A DNA stretch of 64,000 nt from Euglena gracilis (GCA_039621445.1 CP154956.1:96724406-96788405), one strand, 5' to 3'. Shown: positions 37,401 to 46,081, counted from the stretch's first letter. Numbers and translations are program-made. The notes: generated from the sequence alone by a model not told the origin.

Positions 37401-38168
37401 TCCCTCCCTTCGCCAGAGGTAAAGCGCACCGCACTTACGATGAGTACGAGTCGAATGCGTACTTGCCGTTTGGTATCTTGAGGCCGTTTGAGCAGGTTGT
37501 ATGTGCCTCCCCCCCCAGATGCTATGGCACTCCGCAACAGCTGTGCTGAGCTTGTTTCCTTTAAAGGGTCAAAATGGCTGAAAATGGGGTTTGGAAGTTT
37601 TTATAGCAAAGTTCTAGTGCCAAACGACGAACCTCGCAGCTCAACAATTCGTTGTTTTAGTCTGAAGTTTGTCTGGACCATCCTCGCCCCACAGAATGTG
37701 CCCATCCAGGCATGTTGGGGCTGCAAGCAGATGATGCCTTGGAGCCCCCGCTATTTCGAGGTGCGTCGTTGTGGTCGTTGAACTGTTTTTCTGTGTGGGA
37801 CGCCAAAGTCTGGGGTCTTTGTTCTCTGCCATCCGTTCTCACTTCATGGCAACCTTCACCCATGTTGATTCTGCTGTGGAGTTGGGCGAGCGACTTCGTC
37901 GAGGTGTTCATCCCATTCGTGCCCTCCTCCGACGCCGGGGGTGGCGTCGCCGTCCCCCGGCCCCACGCAGTTCCAGGACCACAAGCCGGGTGGGGCGTGG
38001 TGCTTCGTGTGCAAGGAGGTCCACCGCGCGTTCCTGCGCCTGCTGGCGGCCCGCTGGCTGACCGTCGCGCTGCAGCGCGCCACGGACGCCAGCGGCGGGG
38101 GCGACGCCGGCCCCCTGGATGGGATTCTGCTGTGCCGCGGCTGCACGCATTGCGGCAACCGGGGCTGA
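27645..38168 (+). CDS. EXD-type DEDDy 3'-5' exonuclease with Cys-rich C-terminus (split gene)
   Basis: Recognised from exons that follow the RNase D/EXD exonuclease fold: VAVDCEGVNLSR (ExoI, D-x-E), GQLTLLQMATPSTVYLIDVL, PKVMFDCRQDS, LDALFHQYGVRLCGVWDLQ (ExoII), KHPVHDQMRK, FWLQRPLPPEMVRYAV and a downstream VDAHFL (ExoIII, Y-x3-D). All catalytic acidic residues are present, so it is probably an active 3'-5' exonuclease acting on RNA or DNA; the substrate is unknown. The C-terminus has CxxC clusters (ACWGC, CFVC, CRGCTHC). Most exon phases close. Unresolved points are the first exon frame, the junction after DCRQDS, and the region around 36110-36650. The nearest named families are EXD1/EXD2/Egalitarian-like; I do not assign a symbol. 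Confidence 0.82.
28000..28540. repeat. Degenerate TTTTGGCCA/TTTTGGCTG tandem repeats in intron
   Basis: Dozens of short units TTTTTGGCCA, TTTTGGCTGC and TTTCTGGCC on the sense strand, in the first intron of the exonuclease gene. Similar units appear near 30330-30480 and 30690-30910. Confidence 0.7.
28861..29000. repeat. Dispersed repeat R-C, copy 1
   Basis: TTTTGACCCAAAGTCAATGG, GGGCGCTGGCGGGTCGAAAA, ACGCTCATTTTTGGCTCAAA and GGGTCCGGGAGG then AACATCG recur at 40045-40185 with about 85-90 percent agreement by eye. Confidence 0.75.
29650..29700 (+). CDS. Exonuclease gene: exon 2
   Basis: 51 bases from TTCTCCAG| to CCACAG|GTGCTG, phase 0 at both ends. It reads ASYGQPNSYHPTTEWPQ, a Tyr/Gln/Pro-rich low-complexity piece. 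Confidence 0.6.
30943..30970. repeat. Interstitial (CCCTAA)n patch
   Basis: About four CCCTAA units and one CCCTGA variant inside an intron of the exonuclease gene. Confidence 0.9.
31414..31455. repeat. (GATA)n microsatellite
   Basis: About nine GATA units with one AAGA variant, 55 bases upstream of the exon at 31510. Confidence 0.95.
31510..31588 (+). CDS. Exonuclease gene: exon 3
   Basis: From CGCCCCAG| to CCCAAG|GTATTG. It reads EAFTGYYEASSTNVAGTVVP then DKPTTQ, one base over. The phase closes with the next exon to give Asp. Confidence 0.7.
32468..32570 (+). CDS. Exonuclease gene: ExoI exon (VAVDCEGVNL)
   Basis: From TTTTGCAG| to AGCCG|GTTCAC. It reads VVMVGDVASLRGVVPAVRSH then GMVAVDCEGVNLSR. 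DCEG supplies the first two catalytic acidic residues of the DEDDy fold. Two bases out and one in join it to the next exon. Confidence 0.88.
32908..32998 (+). CDS. Exonuclease gene: GQLTLLQMATPSTVYLIDVL exon
   Basis: From CGGACAG| to GGGCAG|GTGTTT. It continues the core beta strands after ExoI with VGQLTLLQMATPSTVYLIDV then LVLKRAAFGQ. Ends in phase 0. Confidence 0.9.
33508..33577 (+). CDS. Exonuclease gene: FDCRQDS exon (3' boundary open)
   Basis: From GTGGCAG|. It reads GMKELLEDPEFPKVMFDCRQ then DS, the usual LL-d-p-KV-hDCR-DS of EXD proteins. No GT follows before the in-frame TAG at 33596. A GC donor (GACA|GCACCC) or an indel may explain it. Confidence 0.78.
33870..33989 (+). CDS. Exonuclease gene: ExoII exon (LDALFHQYGVRL-VWDLQ)
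   Basis: Encodes VLDALFHQYGVRLCGVWDLQ then IVELSLRLCKGERA, ending GGCTG|GTGTGT with one base over. The left edge is uncertain; GAG| at 33869 gives a workable phase. VWDLQ carries the ExoII aspartate. Confidence 0.8.
33998..34132. repeat. (TG)n-rich repeat
   Basis: TGTG runs broken by GCGTGC, straight after the donor at 33990, so the 5' end of the intron is itself repeat. Confidence 0.9.
34956..35039 (+). CDS. Exonuclease gene: exon with RLRGLMDCMRRYG
   Basis: From GTTGCAG| with two bases closing the previous codon. It reads DLGPVLYWKQGVQRLRGLMD then CMRRYGA. The donor chosen is GCGG|GTCTGT, which closes with the next exon. Confidence 0.7.
35921..35966 (+). CDS. Exonuclease gene: KHPVHDQMRK exon
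   Basis: From CCCCACAG| to CGGAA|GTGTGC. It reads DLVDHKHPVHDQMR then K across the junction. Phases close on both sides. Confidence 0.78.
36061..36107 (+). CDS. Exonuclease gene: FWLQRPLPPEMVRYA exon
   Basis: From ATGCGCAG|. It reads ESSFWLQRPLPPEMVRYAV, the conserved W-x2-RPL-x5-YA block that carries the ExoIII tyrosine. The donor is either GCA|GTGGGC or a GC donor GTGG|GCAAGG. Confidence 0.85.
36650..36760 (+). CDS. Exonuclease gene: VDAHFL exon with ERSQRY tail
   Basis: Reads RLPAVDAHFLTQLTEPFLQQ then QCQERSQRYTDHF, ending TTTCAG|GTCCTC. VDAHFL would provide the ExoIII aspartate four residues after the Tyr in the previous exon, and ERS-Y-D-F is usual just after the domain. The acceptor is not resolved. 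Confidence 0.6.
37134..37188 (+). CDS. Exonuclease gene: small exon (tentative)
   Basis: From GTTTGCAG| to CTAAG|GTTCAA. It reads LFVKIGDKQRYLEKMFL in the best frame. The phase with the previous exon is not settled. Confidence 0.45.
37695..37760 (+). CDS. Exonuclease gene: CWGC exon
   Basis: 22 codons, phase 0 at both ends, from CCCCACAG| to TTCGAG|GTGCGT. It reads NVPIQACWGCKQMMPWSPRY then FE. The CxxC is probably half of a zinc site completed in the next exon. Confidence 0.7.
37971..38168 (+). CDS. Exonuclease gene: Cys-rich C-terminal exon
   Basis: From CCACGCAG|TTC to TGA 38166. It reads FQDHKPGGAWCFVCKEVHRA, FLRLLAARWLTVALQRATDA, a Gly/Asp linker and GILLCRGCTHCGNRG. CFVC and CRGCTHC with the previous CWGC suggest two zinc sites. 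It is very GC-rich. This TGA is the likeliest end of the gene. Confidence 0.7.
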   Translation, partial: FQDHKPGGAWCFVCKEVHRAFLRLLAARWLTVALQRATDASGGGDAGPLDGILLCRGCTHCGNRG

Positions 38169-38493
38169 CCCCAATGGCCTCAACCCAGAAGGTTGGTCGC
38201 AAGCATAATTTTATCGCCCTACCTCATTATTTATTCTAGTGTTAATGCACAGGAATCTGTTGTATTTACATTAGTAAATAATTGCATGCACATAATTCCA
38301 AGCATAAATTTCGATATGAAGTGAACAAATTTTCAGTCAGCAGAAGTTTTTTTCATTTGCCAGTGTCCAGCATGACAACGCCAATAACGGAAGATGTTTT
38401 TTGCCATTTCCTAAATTCGTGGATTGAGTTTTTATATTTTCGCTGTTGTCATCTGACAGCCTTGCTTCCAAAGCTTGTTTCTGAAGGACATTG

Positions 38494-38702
38494 TAAACCC
38501 CCCAAATAACACCCCCCCCCCCCCCGGTGTGTTAATTGGGCACCCGAACTGGGGCCCCAGGGGGGGGTGTTATTTAGGGGGGTGTTATTTTTACATGGAA
38601 AATCAAAGGAAAACAGGGGGGGGGGGGGGTTATTTGGGCGCTCGAAATCGGCCCCCGAGGGGGGGTGTGTTATTTGGGGGGGGTGTTATTTGCGGGGGTT
38701 TA
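38494..38702. mobile_element. 209-bp G/C-run inverted-repeat element
   Basis: Ends TAAACCCCCCAAATAACACC and the inverse of TAAACCCCCGCAAATAACACC. The interior is C and G runs around GTGTTATT. It is of the same style as 23257-23608. No ORF. Confidence 0.75.
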
Positions 38703-38932
38703 TTTCTCCAAGTGAACTGCAAAACTGCATGGCCAGCAATGCATGTAAGTGCTCTAACCCCAACCCAGGAATGAGTGAAACTGGATTTATTTCTGTATTT
38801 TTGTGTAGCACAGGCCTTCCTCCAATCTTTTTGACATGGTGTGGCTATTAGCAACCCTTTCCTTTTTCTTTTTGAAATTGTGCCGAACCAGGTAAGACCC
38901 CCAGGGTGGCGTCTGTTTTGTTGTCTGGGTAG

Positions 38933-39009
38933 CCCCGCCAAAGAGGACGGGCACAAACGCATCTCGTGCCCCTACCGGGAGGTAACGTGCCACCGCTGCG
39001 GCCAGCCAG
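38933..39009 (+). CDS. Zinc-knuckle-like exon downstream (tentative)
   Basis: Reads PAKEDGHKRISCPYREVTCH then RCGQPGHVATPAG. CHRCGQPGH has three of the four ligands of a CCHC knuckle; the last Cys is absent unless supplied by a further exon. It may belong to the exonuclease gene if the TGA at 38166 is skipped, or be a pseudo-exon. Confidence 0.4.
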
Positions 39010-39090
39010 GGCATGTCGCCACCCCTGCAGGCAGGCTCTTTGGGGTTTCGTTTGTCCATCCTGAATTTTTTTTGGATTTTGCAGTGTGAT

Positions 39091-39104
39091 AGGGTTAGGG
39101 TTAG
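39091..39104. repeat. Short TTAGGG patch
   Basis: Two TTAGGG units, AGGGTTAGGGTTAG. Third interstitial site of this type in the window. Confidence 0.7.
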
Positions 39105-39244
39105 CATTTTTTCCCTTAAGACCGCTTCTTAAGGACCTTACCCTTAGGCCAAAGGGATTTGGTTGTCCCTTTGTTCCCTTCAAGCCGAACCGTGGCTTGA
39201 ACGGGGCCCCAAAAAGCACCAGGTCAAAAAACACATTTTTTTTA

Positions 39245-39400
39245 CGCTTTGGTTGGATGGGAGATGTTCCAATATGCCAGAAATCATTTTTTTTTCGTGA
39301 AGCCGACCCGATTATTCCGAAATATGTCCTTTTCGGCCATTTGTCGTATGATTTCTCATTGAATGTGCTAGGACGGGAAGTCTTTTTTCCCCGTTCCGAA
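39245..39400. repeat. Dispersed repeat family R-A, copy 4
   Basis: TTGGATGGGAGATGTTCC, CCAGAAATCATTTTTTTTTC and CATTGAATGTGCTAGGACGG follow the family order. Confidence 0.5.
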
Positions 39401-39733
39401 CCCGGTAGGTCCCATATGGCTGCGGAGTGAAAAAGATAACGCAGCTTCGTGATTTAAAACGAAAGGGGTTGCCACTCAACAGAGGGGACCTCCTGAGAGG
39501 AAGCCTGGGTTTGATGCCCCGCGAAGGTGGAGCAGGCTTAAGGTATCGCACAGCAACATTGCATTTCCGTTGGATTTTGCGACTTCTATATGTTCACCGC
39601 GGCCTTCAGTATTTGCTCCGGACATTCCATCTTTTGCGAAGTTGTCGGAGTCGTGTTGATTTTTTTTGGTTGACCCTGGGCTAGGTCCTTTTTTGTTGCG
39701 CACATCAATGAGGCAGGAAGCTATTTTACGCGG

Positions 39734-40020
39734 ACACCTCGGGCTCCGCACTTTGCCATTGTGAGGCCATGCTGCTCGCCGGCGGTTTGTTGTGATTGTT
39801 TTGGCGCGCTGGGGTAGGAGTCTGCGCCTAGTGCCTTTTTTCGCTGGCTGATTCTTAAATCGCCCTTCGAAAACCCAGAAGAAAGGAACAGAGTCTCCAA
39901 CGAAGACGAACATAGAGAGGCAGTCCAGATCAACGGGATATCCAGAAGGATTCGAAAAAAGACGACTATCAAGTCAGTGTACAATTTCAATTTTCACTTC
40001 CATGAACAATGGAGAAGAAA
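39734..40020 (+). repeat. Retroelement leader repeat L1, copy 1
   Basis: CACCTCGGGCTCCGCACTTT through TTAGTGCC-like GCGCCTAGTGCC, GGCTGATTC, GATATCCAGAAGGA and CAATGGAGAAGAAAT matches 41574-41882, with indels. In copy 2 it runs into the start of the DIRS-like ORF, so it is probably the 5' terminal or leader repeat of that family. Here it is followed by the R-C repeat. Confidence 0.7.
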
Positions 40021-40044
40021 TCGTACTTTTTTCGATTTTTCGAC

Positions 40045-40185
40045 TTTTTTTGACCTGGTTTTGACCCAAAGTCAATGGGTCGGCGGCCCAAAACGGAGCG
40101 CTGGCGGGTCGAAAAACGCTCGTTTTCGGCTCAAAAACAGTTTTTCTGGGTCCGGGAGGCCAAAAAACATCGTTTCGGGCAATTT
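40045..40185. repeat. Dispersed repeat R-C, copy 2
   Basis: Matches 28861-29000 over TTTTGACCCAAAGTCAATGG to AAAACATCGTTTCGGGC. Confidence 0.75.
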
Positions 40186-41101
40186 TTTTTTGATTTTTCG
40201 ACTTTTTTGTCCGAAAAGAGAAGTGCCTGGGGATGTGGAATGTCTTAAAGGTGCCTTAGTCTGGCACCTTACAACATGGCAACAGCATATATGAGGATCA
40301 CTGGGGGGGGATTAGGCGATAACTGGCTGCGAAGCCTCCGGCGCCTCGAAAGGGCCGTGGTAGGTGAACATGTAGCTGAAGACACTCTCCCAGGCATGCT
40401 TGGACATCCCGTCGCGCTTCGGCTCAAAAAATAGCCTGGGATTGCTCCCAGGGTTGGCCAGTTGGTGTATGCTTGTAATGTCTGGGGTTCGCTATAAATC
40501 CGACCGAAGCGTCAGCCAGGGGTTTTCCTGAGGGGGGTTTAGTGGGCCAGCATGGAGAAAAAAAAACATGTTGGCTGAACCGCCCTCCTCCCTGGGGGAG
40601 ATTATAAATGATAATAATAATCAGGTGTTGTTTTGGGATGGGAATGCAGACACCACAAAGGGAAAGCGACACAATCTGATGCTGGATGGGACAGAAGAGT
40701 TCTGAGAATCAGCAAAGAATTCTGCGATTCTTTTTGAAACAGAAAGAGCAGCAGGAAGGGCCGGGTCCCGTCAGCCGGGGTAAAATGCATAGCTGATTGC
40801 GTGGAAAACGACAAAAACGAAGCAGAATGGAGCACAAAAAATTCTCAAATGCAAATGGAACAGACCAGCGACAAGAGGCACTTGAATCCGTATTCTTGGC
40901 TTAGGGAGATTTGATTGTTGGATTACATGCCTTTGGCATAATATCGCAACATGGATGGACTTTGAAACCAACCAAGGTCCTCCTATGGCAGTGCGTTTTG
41001 TGCCGAAAAAATGAATGTGATGAAATTGTGTATTAGCTCCCTTGTATTCCTGTGGTGCTGGACCCCCTCTTTTGAACACTTCTGGGATAAGGTTATTTCT
41101 T

Positions 41102-41190
41102 AAGCCGGAGGGTACCTACCCCCCGGGGGGGGGTCCAGCCAGGCAGCAGCTCAAATCCAGCCAGCAGCCCAAATAAAGGCCGGGCCAGCC
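41102..41190. repeat. Dispersed repeat R-B, copy 2
   Basis: Second copy of the 20604-20690 repeat, beginning AAGCCGGAGGGTACCTACC. Confidence 0.6.
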
Positions 41191-41202
41191 GGCCGCAGGC
41201 AA

Positions 41203-41490
41203 CAACATGGATTGTCTTCCTCGCTGGGTTAGGAGGTCTCGCTTAGTGCCTTTTTCGCCGGAGTCCCAGAAGACAGCAAAAAACATTGTCAATTGGAAGA
41301 AGAAGAAGTCAATCAATCAATTCAAATTCTCCGGAAAAAGACGCGCGCGCAGAATCTCAAAGGTGAAATTGTTGAAGTTTATGAAAGATTTCAATGAGAG
41401 ATGTAATTTTCAAGACAAACAGCGCTAGAGAACTTCAAGAGGGAGCAGCAGATGCAGCAGCAGCTGGACAACCTGACGGCGCGGGTGGAC
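41203..41490 (+). repeat. Retroelement leader repeat L1, copy 3 (diverged)
   Basis: GTTAGGAGGTCTCGCTTAGT, GCCTTTTTCGCCGGAGT, then a diverged stretch to TTTCAATGAGAG and GAACTTCAAGAGGGAGCAGC. The last part reads FKREQQMQQQLDNLTARVDC then GEPW, a relative of the N-terminal region of the next ORF. Confidence 0.55.
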
Positions 41491-41573
41491 TGTGGCGAAC
41501 CGTGGCTGCCCCTTCACCAAAAGAAATTTCCCCAAAAGAAACTTCCACAACACCAAACCCCCCAAAGTGACGG

Positions 41574-41882
41574 CCACCTCGGGCTCCGCACTTTGCAATT
41601 GTGAGGCCATGCCTTGCTCGCCGGCGGTTTGTTGTGCGATTGTTCGCTGTGCTGGGTTAGGTGGTCCCGCTTAGTGCCTTTTTTCGCCGGAGTTGGCTGA
41701 TTCCTAACTTGCCCTTCGACACCCAGATGATAGGAAAAGAGTTCACGAACAAAGAAGAACCGATAAAAGAAGTTAATATCAATTCAATATCCAGAAGGAC
41801 ACGATTCAGACGAATAGCAATTGAGAATTCAATTATCAATTTTCAATTTTGACTTCAATGAGCAATGCAGTGGAGAAGAAAT
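41574..41882 (+). repeat. Retroelement leader repeat L1, copy 2
   Basis: Full copy directly upstream of and overlapping the start of the DIRS-like coding region. Contains TTAGTGCCTTTTTTCGCCGG, GATAAAAGAAG and CAATTTTCAATTTTGACTTC. Confidence 0.75.
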
Positions 41883-44395
41883 TGGGATTACATGGCCACG
41901 GACGTCCTGGAGCAGTTGCCGCAGAAGCAGGAGAACTTGGAGATGCGGTCGACACGCGGCGAACCGTGGCCGTTTTCCCCACCAGACCCCCACCCCAGAA
42001 GTTTCTCAGCCCAAACCCCCCACCCAGTGACGGCCACGGTCCTTGGACCACTGTGGCCAGAAGGCCCAGAAGACAAAAGTATGCCCCAGCCCTTGATGGG
42101 CAAAGGATGGGCCAGGGGGGCCCAAAATGCTCCACAATTGAACAACCACAGCCCACACATGTGGGGCATCTCCCCCAAAGGCGCCCAGTCGCGTATACAA
42201 CAATTGGCCAAAGGATGGGGAGATGGAATCAAGGCCAAGGAGGACAACACTACAGGGGCCATGGGGGCCAGTTTTACAAGCAAATCCCCTCAGGAAGGGG
42301 CAGAAAAGGTCTGTCAAACCCCCCAATTCATCCATCACAACAGCCCCTCTCAAGGGGACAAAGGGGGGACACAGCAGCCCCCCCAGATTTCAAGTGGGGT
42401 TGGAGGCCAAATCAAGGCCTGGAAGACCTACAGAAGGATTATGGAAAAAAATATATACATGGAGACCCTGGAGACCAGCAGGGTGGACCCACAGTGGCCA
42501 CCAAGAAGCTCAGGGGCATCATGCCCATCCAGCAGGGTGGACCCACAGTGGCCACCAAGAAGCTCAGGGGCATCATGCCCATCCAGCAGGGTGGACCCAC
42601 AGTGGCCACCAAGAAGCTAAGACAGCTGCTGGAGAAGTCCCCCGAGGGACCCACAGAGGCCCTCTGCCAAAAAAGGGGGAAAAGGGTACCCAAAGTGGCC
42701 CCTTTAATGACCCAACCTCAGGAGGAAAAGGGACCCACAGTGGCCCTTTTGGAGGGAGGGGCAGGAACCCCTCCTGCATTTATTTCTCAATTCCCGATCA
42801 ATCAATCAAGGGGGGGACCCACAGAGGCCCCCCTATGGTATGTCAACCAACCACATCAACATGGAGAAGACCAGATAGGCCAAACAGGGGCCTTAAGCCC
42901 TATGGTATGTCTCCCAACAACAAGATCATCCAGAGAGATGAGCAGAGAGGGAGAGAGTGCGTGCACATCCCCCCAGAAAAAAATTATTTTTCCAAGGGCC
43001 CAAGCCCTAGGGGACCTAGGGGTGCAATGTCCAACACCCCCAACCCAGCCCCCCCAGAATCATCTTATGCAGAAAATAAATTCAGTGGAGGAAATAGGGG
43101 GAGATACCCCCCTCCATCAAAGGCTGCAAAAAAGCCTAAAAGGTCCAACATCTCCAGCCCAGCCCCCCCACAATCAGCTGATCCAAGAAATCAATTGCAT
43201 GGAGGAAAAATGGGGAGACACCCCCCTCCATCAAAGGCTGCAAAAAAGCCTAAAATGGTGGACAAAAAATGACTCCCCAACAACATGTCAACTAATCAGG
43301 GATGGCATTCAACCCCCTTGGGTAAAACCACCAAAATTGTCCACCCACCCAAAACCCAGGGCAAATTTGAACCTGCGCCAAGCAGAAAAAATGCTGCTGG
43401 ATTACGAAAAATCTAGATCTGTAAAGAGGGTGAGGTATTCAACCACCCAGCACCTAATTCCCTGGTTTCTGATTTCGAAACCAGAAGGGGAGCAGACAAA
43501 ATGGAGATTATTAAGCGATTGCAGGGAAATAAATCAACGATTCCAAGTGAAACCTTTCAAGCTGGATCAAATCCAGCACATTTTTCCAGTGTTAGAAAAA
43601 GGCCACTGGGCAGCAAAAATAGACCTGAAGGATGCTTACTTCCACATCCTGGTGAGCCAGGCCCTAAGGCCCTTTCTAAGACATCAGGTGGGGGGCAGAC
43701 CTGGGAATTCCAGGCAGGCTGTTTTGGCCTAAATGTAATGCCCCAAATTTTTATGTCAGTAATGAAGACATTCAAAAAGCTGTGGGGGAAAAAGGGCATC
43801 CAGGTATTTATTTACCTGGACGACATTTTACTGGTGGCCCTAACACAAAACATCTTACAAAATCACCTGAACACAGTGGTCAGGGATTTAATCAAATCAG
43901 GTTCAAAATCAATGTGAAAAAGTCCACCCTGGAGCCCACCCAAATCGTAAATCATCTTGGTTTCAGCTAAATTTCCAACAGGGAAAATTACAGGTGCCCC
44001 CCCAGAAAATAAAAACAGTAAAAAAGGAGCTGGGAAAAATAGTGAAAAAAGATTACATGTCAAAAAGGCAACTGGCTGCCATTTTGGGCCAAATCAGATG
44101 CAATCTAATAGCCTTACCCTTTCTAAAGGCCTTTACGGATGCCCTGGCAATTTTTTTGGTGGAAAATTCCACAGCCCCCTGGGACTCAAAACACCCCATT
44201 TGTCAAAGAATAAAGGACCAATTAAGAGAAATAAAGCTTCTGCTGGACAGATGGGGGGGCAGACCCTTCCCCCAAAGTGCAACCAGACCATCCTCGGATG
44301 GACAAACGGTTCACGAAGTCGAACTGATTTTCACACGTTTTACGACCAAATGCTTGCTAAAAATCAGGAAAACCTACAATAATTTTGTGAAACCT
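41849..44395 (+). pseudogene. DIRS-like retroelement gag-pol, frameshifted and 3' truncated
   Basis: The first ORF (41849-43732, 627 codons) has a low-complexity Pro/Gln-rich gag-like half and an RT start: WRLLSDCREINQRF, then KGHWAAKIDLKDAYFHILVS. After a shift at the G6 run near 43690 the RT goes on with FGLNVMPQIFMSVMKTF and FIYLDDILL. It then shifts again to INVKKSTLEPTQIVNHLGFS, and finally to SKRQLAAILGQIRCNLIALP and an RNase H-like end. KSTLEPTQ...L-GF and RQLAA-LG are typical of DIRS elements. No tyrosine recombinase is visible. Three frame changes and the abrupt end mark a dead copy. Confidence 0.78.
42476..42620. repeat. 54-bp tandem repeat in the gag-like region (2.7 copies)
   Basis: Units start at 42476, 42530 and 42584 and are identical over the shared part. 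Each encodes QQGGPTVATKKLRGIMPI in the main frame. Related GPTVA/GPTEA pieces recur downstream. Confidence 0.95.
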
Positions 44396-44457
44396 TGACG
44401 AGGACTGAAAATTCGGTCACACAGCAAGTTCTCACACTAAAACAACAAACAGACTTT
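44396..44457. other. Short spacer between RT remnant and telomeric repeats
   Basis: About 60 bases after the last RT frame stops. Nothing was recognised. Confidence 0.5.
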
Positions 44458-44511
44458 CTAGGGTTAGGGTTAGGGTTAGGGTTGGGGTTAGGGTTAGGGT
44501 TAGGGTTAGGG
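44458..44511. repeat. Interstitial (TTAGGG)n patch
   Basis: Eight to nine TTAGGG units with one TTGGGG variant, just downstream of the truncated DIRS-like RT. Confidence 0.95.
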
Positions 44512-44940
44512 TACTGCCCCCTGACTTTGTGAATGTGGCGACGGAGCTCCAAAGGATTTGGGACAACAATTTGCACCTCTCAAAGAATGGGTGGAGAAGG
44601 GAAAGCCCGTCGACGCGGAAGCGGACCATGCAAGCCAACAATGGTAGTCCGAGAAGGTGCACTTGGCATGCAAGGAGACTTTGAAGAATGCCCTCCCCCT
44701 ACGAGATCGTTACCGGTTGCGATTACAATCAATGCCACACACCACAGCGCGCGCTTAGACTGTGCCCAACAAAGGCATCAGAACCCAAATCCCAGCATTG
44801 AAATACCGGCTGTTGCTGAGATGGTGGCTGGGGGCAAAGGTGTTGACATGCACGAAGTCGTTATGAAAATGAATATATTACCATTTACGAAGCAGTTTTA
44901 AGCTTTTGGTGCTGCGCAGCAGGAGCACCGTGCAGTGCCA
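44512..44940. other. Unassigned sequence after the telomeric patch
   Basis: A short open stretch reads LPPDFVNVATELQRIWDNNL just after the TTAGGG units, in a frame that closes within about 230 bases. A longer frame 44533-44901 has no recognisable domain. No splice sites are convincing. I cannot assign a function. Confidence 0.4.
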
Positions 44941-44960
44941 AACGGTAGGCTGGGGGGGGG

Positions 44961-45090
44961 TAGTGGGTAGTCGGCCGACTAGTCTGCCGACTACACAATT
45001 GGTCGGCCGACGAGTCGGCGGACCAATTGGTCGGCCGACTAGTCGGCGGACCAATTGGGTAGTCGGCCGACTAGTCGGCCGACTACCCAC
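44961..45090. repeat. Palindrome cluster GTCGGCCGAC
   Basis: GTCGGCCGACTAGTC-type units repeat about six times, separated by GGACCAATTGGTC. Nearly every unit is its own reverse complement, so the tract can fold into many alternative hairpins. Confidence 0.9.
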
Positions 45091-45099
45091 TCTAGGGGG

Positions 45100-45250
45100 C
45101 GGACGGACGGACGGATGGACAGCTGGTGAAAACAGCGAAGGTCCGGACGGACGGTTGACCTTGTGGGCTTGGTCCGGACGGCCGAAGAAAATGCTCTTGG
45201 TCCAGCTAGCCGGCTGGCCGGCTGGCCGGCTGGCCGGCTAGCCGGCCGGG
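45100..45250. repeat. GGAC and GGCTGGCC repeats
   Basis: GGACGGACGGACGGATGGAC near 45103, then four to five GGCTGGCC/GGCTAGCC units at 45205-45248. Confidence 0.8.
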
Positions 45251-45507
45251 TCTTTGGAAGCGCAGGCGTAAACCACAATCGCGCAGATCGCCAACCGGAA
45301 GTAACGGTCCAAGTCTGGGTTCCACACAACATGTCAGATCTACAGTACGATGTCCGCTGAGCTGCCCCGTACTGCAAGGTTCGTATCAGAGGTTGTGCAT
45401 GGGCCTATTTCGGTGGTACTTATCATTCAACCTGAAGATGATTATTTCCAAGTGGCTACAGTGACCTCCTTGCATACTCAACTCATCATCATCATCATCA
45501 CCCCCAC

Positions 45508-45577
45508 CTGGTATAGCGGTCCTGTGGTTAGCATGTGACCGGTAGATCGCGGGTTCGAATCCTGCCGGGGGGGCAAC
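45508..45577 (+). ncRNA. tRNA-like Pol III box region (SINE head?)
   Basis: GGTTCGAATCC is a perfect B box inside GCGGGTTCGAATCCTGC, a good T arm. GTGGTTAGCA upstream resembles the 3' half of a D arm. The spacing between the boxes is about 8 bases too short and no acceptor or anticodon stem forms. It is more likely a tRNA-derived SINE head or a decayed tRNA than a working tRNA gene. Confidence 0.45.
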
Positions 45578-45747
45578 TTCGTGTTGTTTTTCCTGATTTG
45601 ATGCGAAGATTAGAGCGAAACCGTGACTGCTTTTGTTGTGGAGGAAAAAAAAATTGAGGAAAAAACTGCCCAGCAGTTTTCTTCGAGCCGTGATCAGTTT
45701 TTGGCCCTGAGGCAGTGATTTTTACGATTTTTTGACATCCTGCCACA

Positions 45748-46015
45748 GTAAATTTTAAGCAAGTGCAAAGTCAGGTGGCTGCCTTACCGATTAAGGATCT
45801 CGTGCTTGAAAATTATCAGCGGTTTGCTGAGAATTTTAAAGCCGCCCAGCCAACTCAGGGGGGGGGGCAGACACTCTCCAGGAGCTGGCCGTTGTCGCTG
45901 CCAAAATCATTAAAGTTCCGGCTGATCTTGTATCGTTGCGTAGTACGGTACAGAGCCAGGCTCAACAGCTCCTGCAGTTCGCTGATAATGTTCCCCAGCT
46001 GGGTGAGCAAAATTA
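45748..46015 (+). pseudogene. Coding-like fragment broken at a G9 run
   Basis: Reads QVQSQVAALPIKDLVLENYQ then RFAENFKAAQPTQ, up to the G9 run at 45859-45867. In the next frame it continues LQELAVVAAKIIKVPADLVS, STVQSQAQQLLQFADNVPQL and GEQN, then TAA. The two halves look like one helical protein with a one-base slip in the homopolymer. The family is not recognised. It lies 67 bases upstream of leader repeat A. Confidence 0.5.
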
Positions 46016-46081
46016 AGCGATGAATACAGCCCTCCATGGTTTTGGTGGGGTATTCAAAAACTGCACCAGAGTATTTCAGAT

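Noticed and set aside
45508-45577. Functional tRNA gene
   Set aside because: The B box and T arm are good, but the box spacing is too short and no anticodon or acceptor stem forms.
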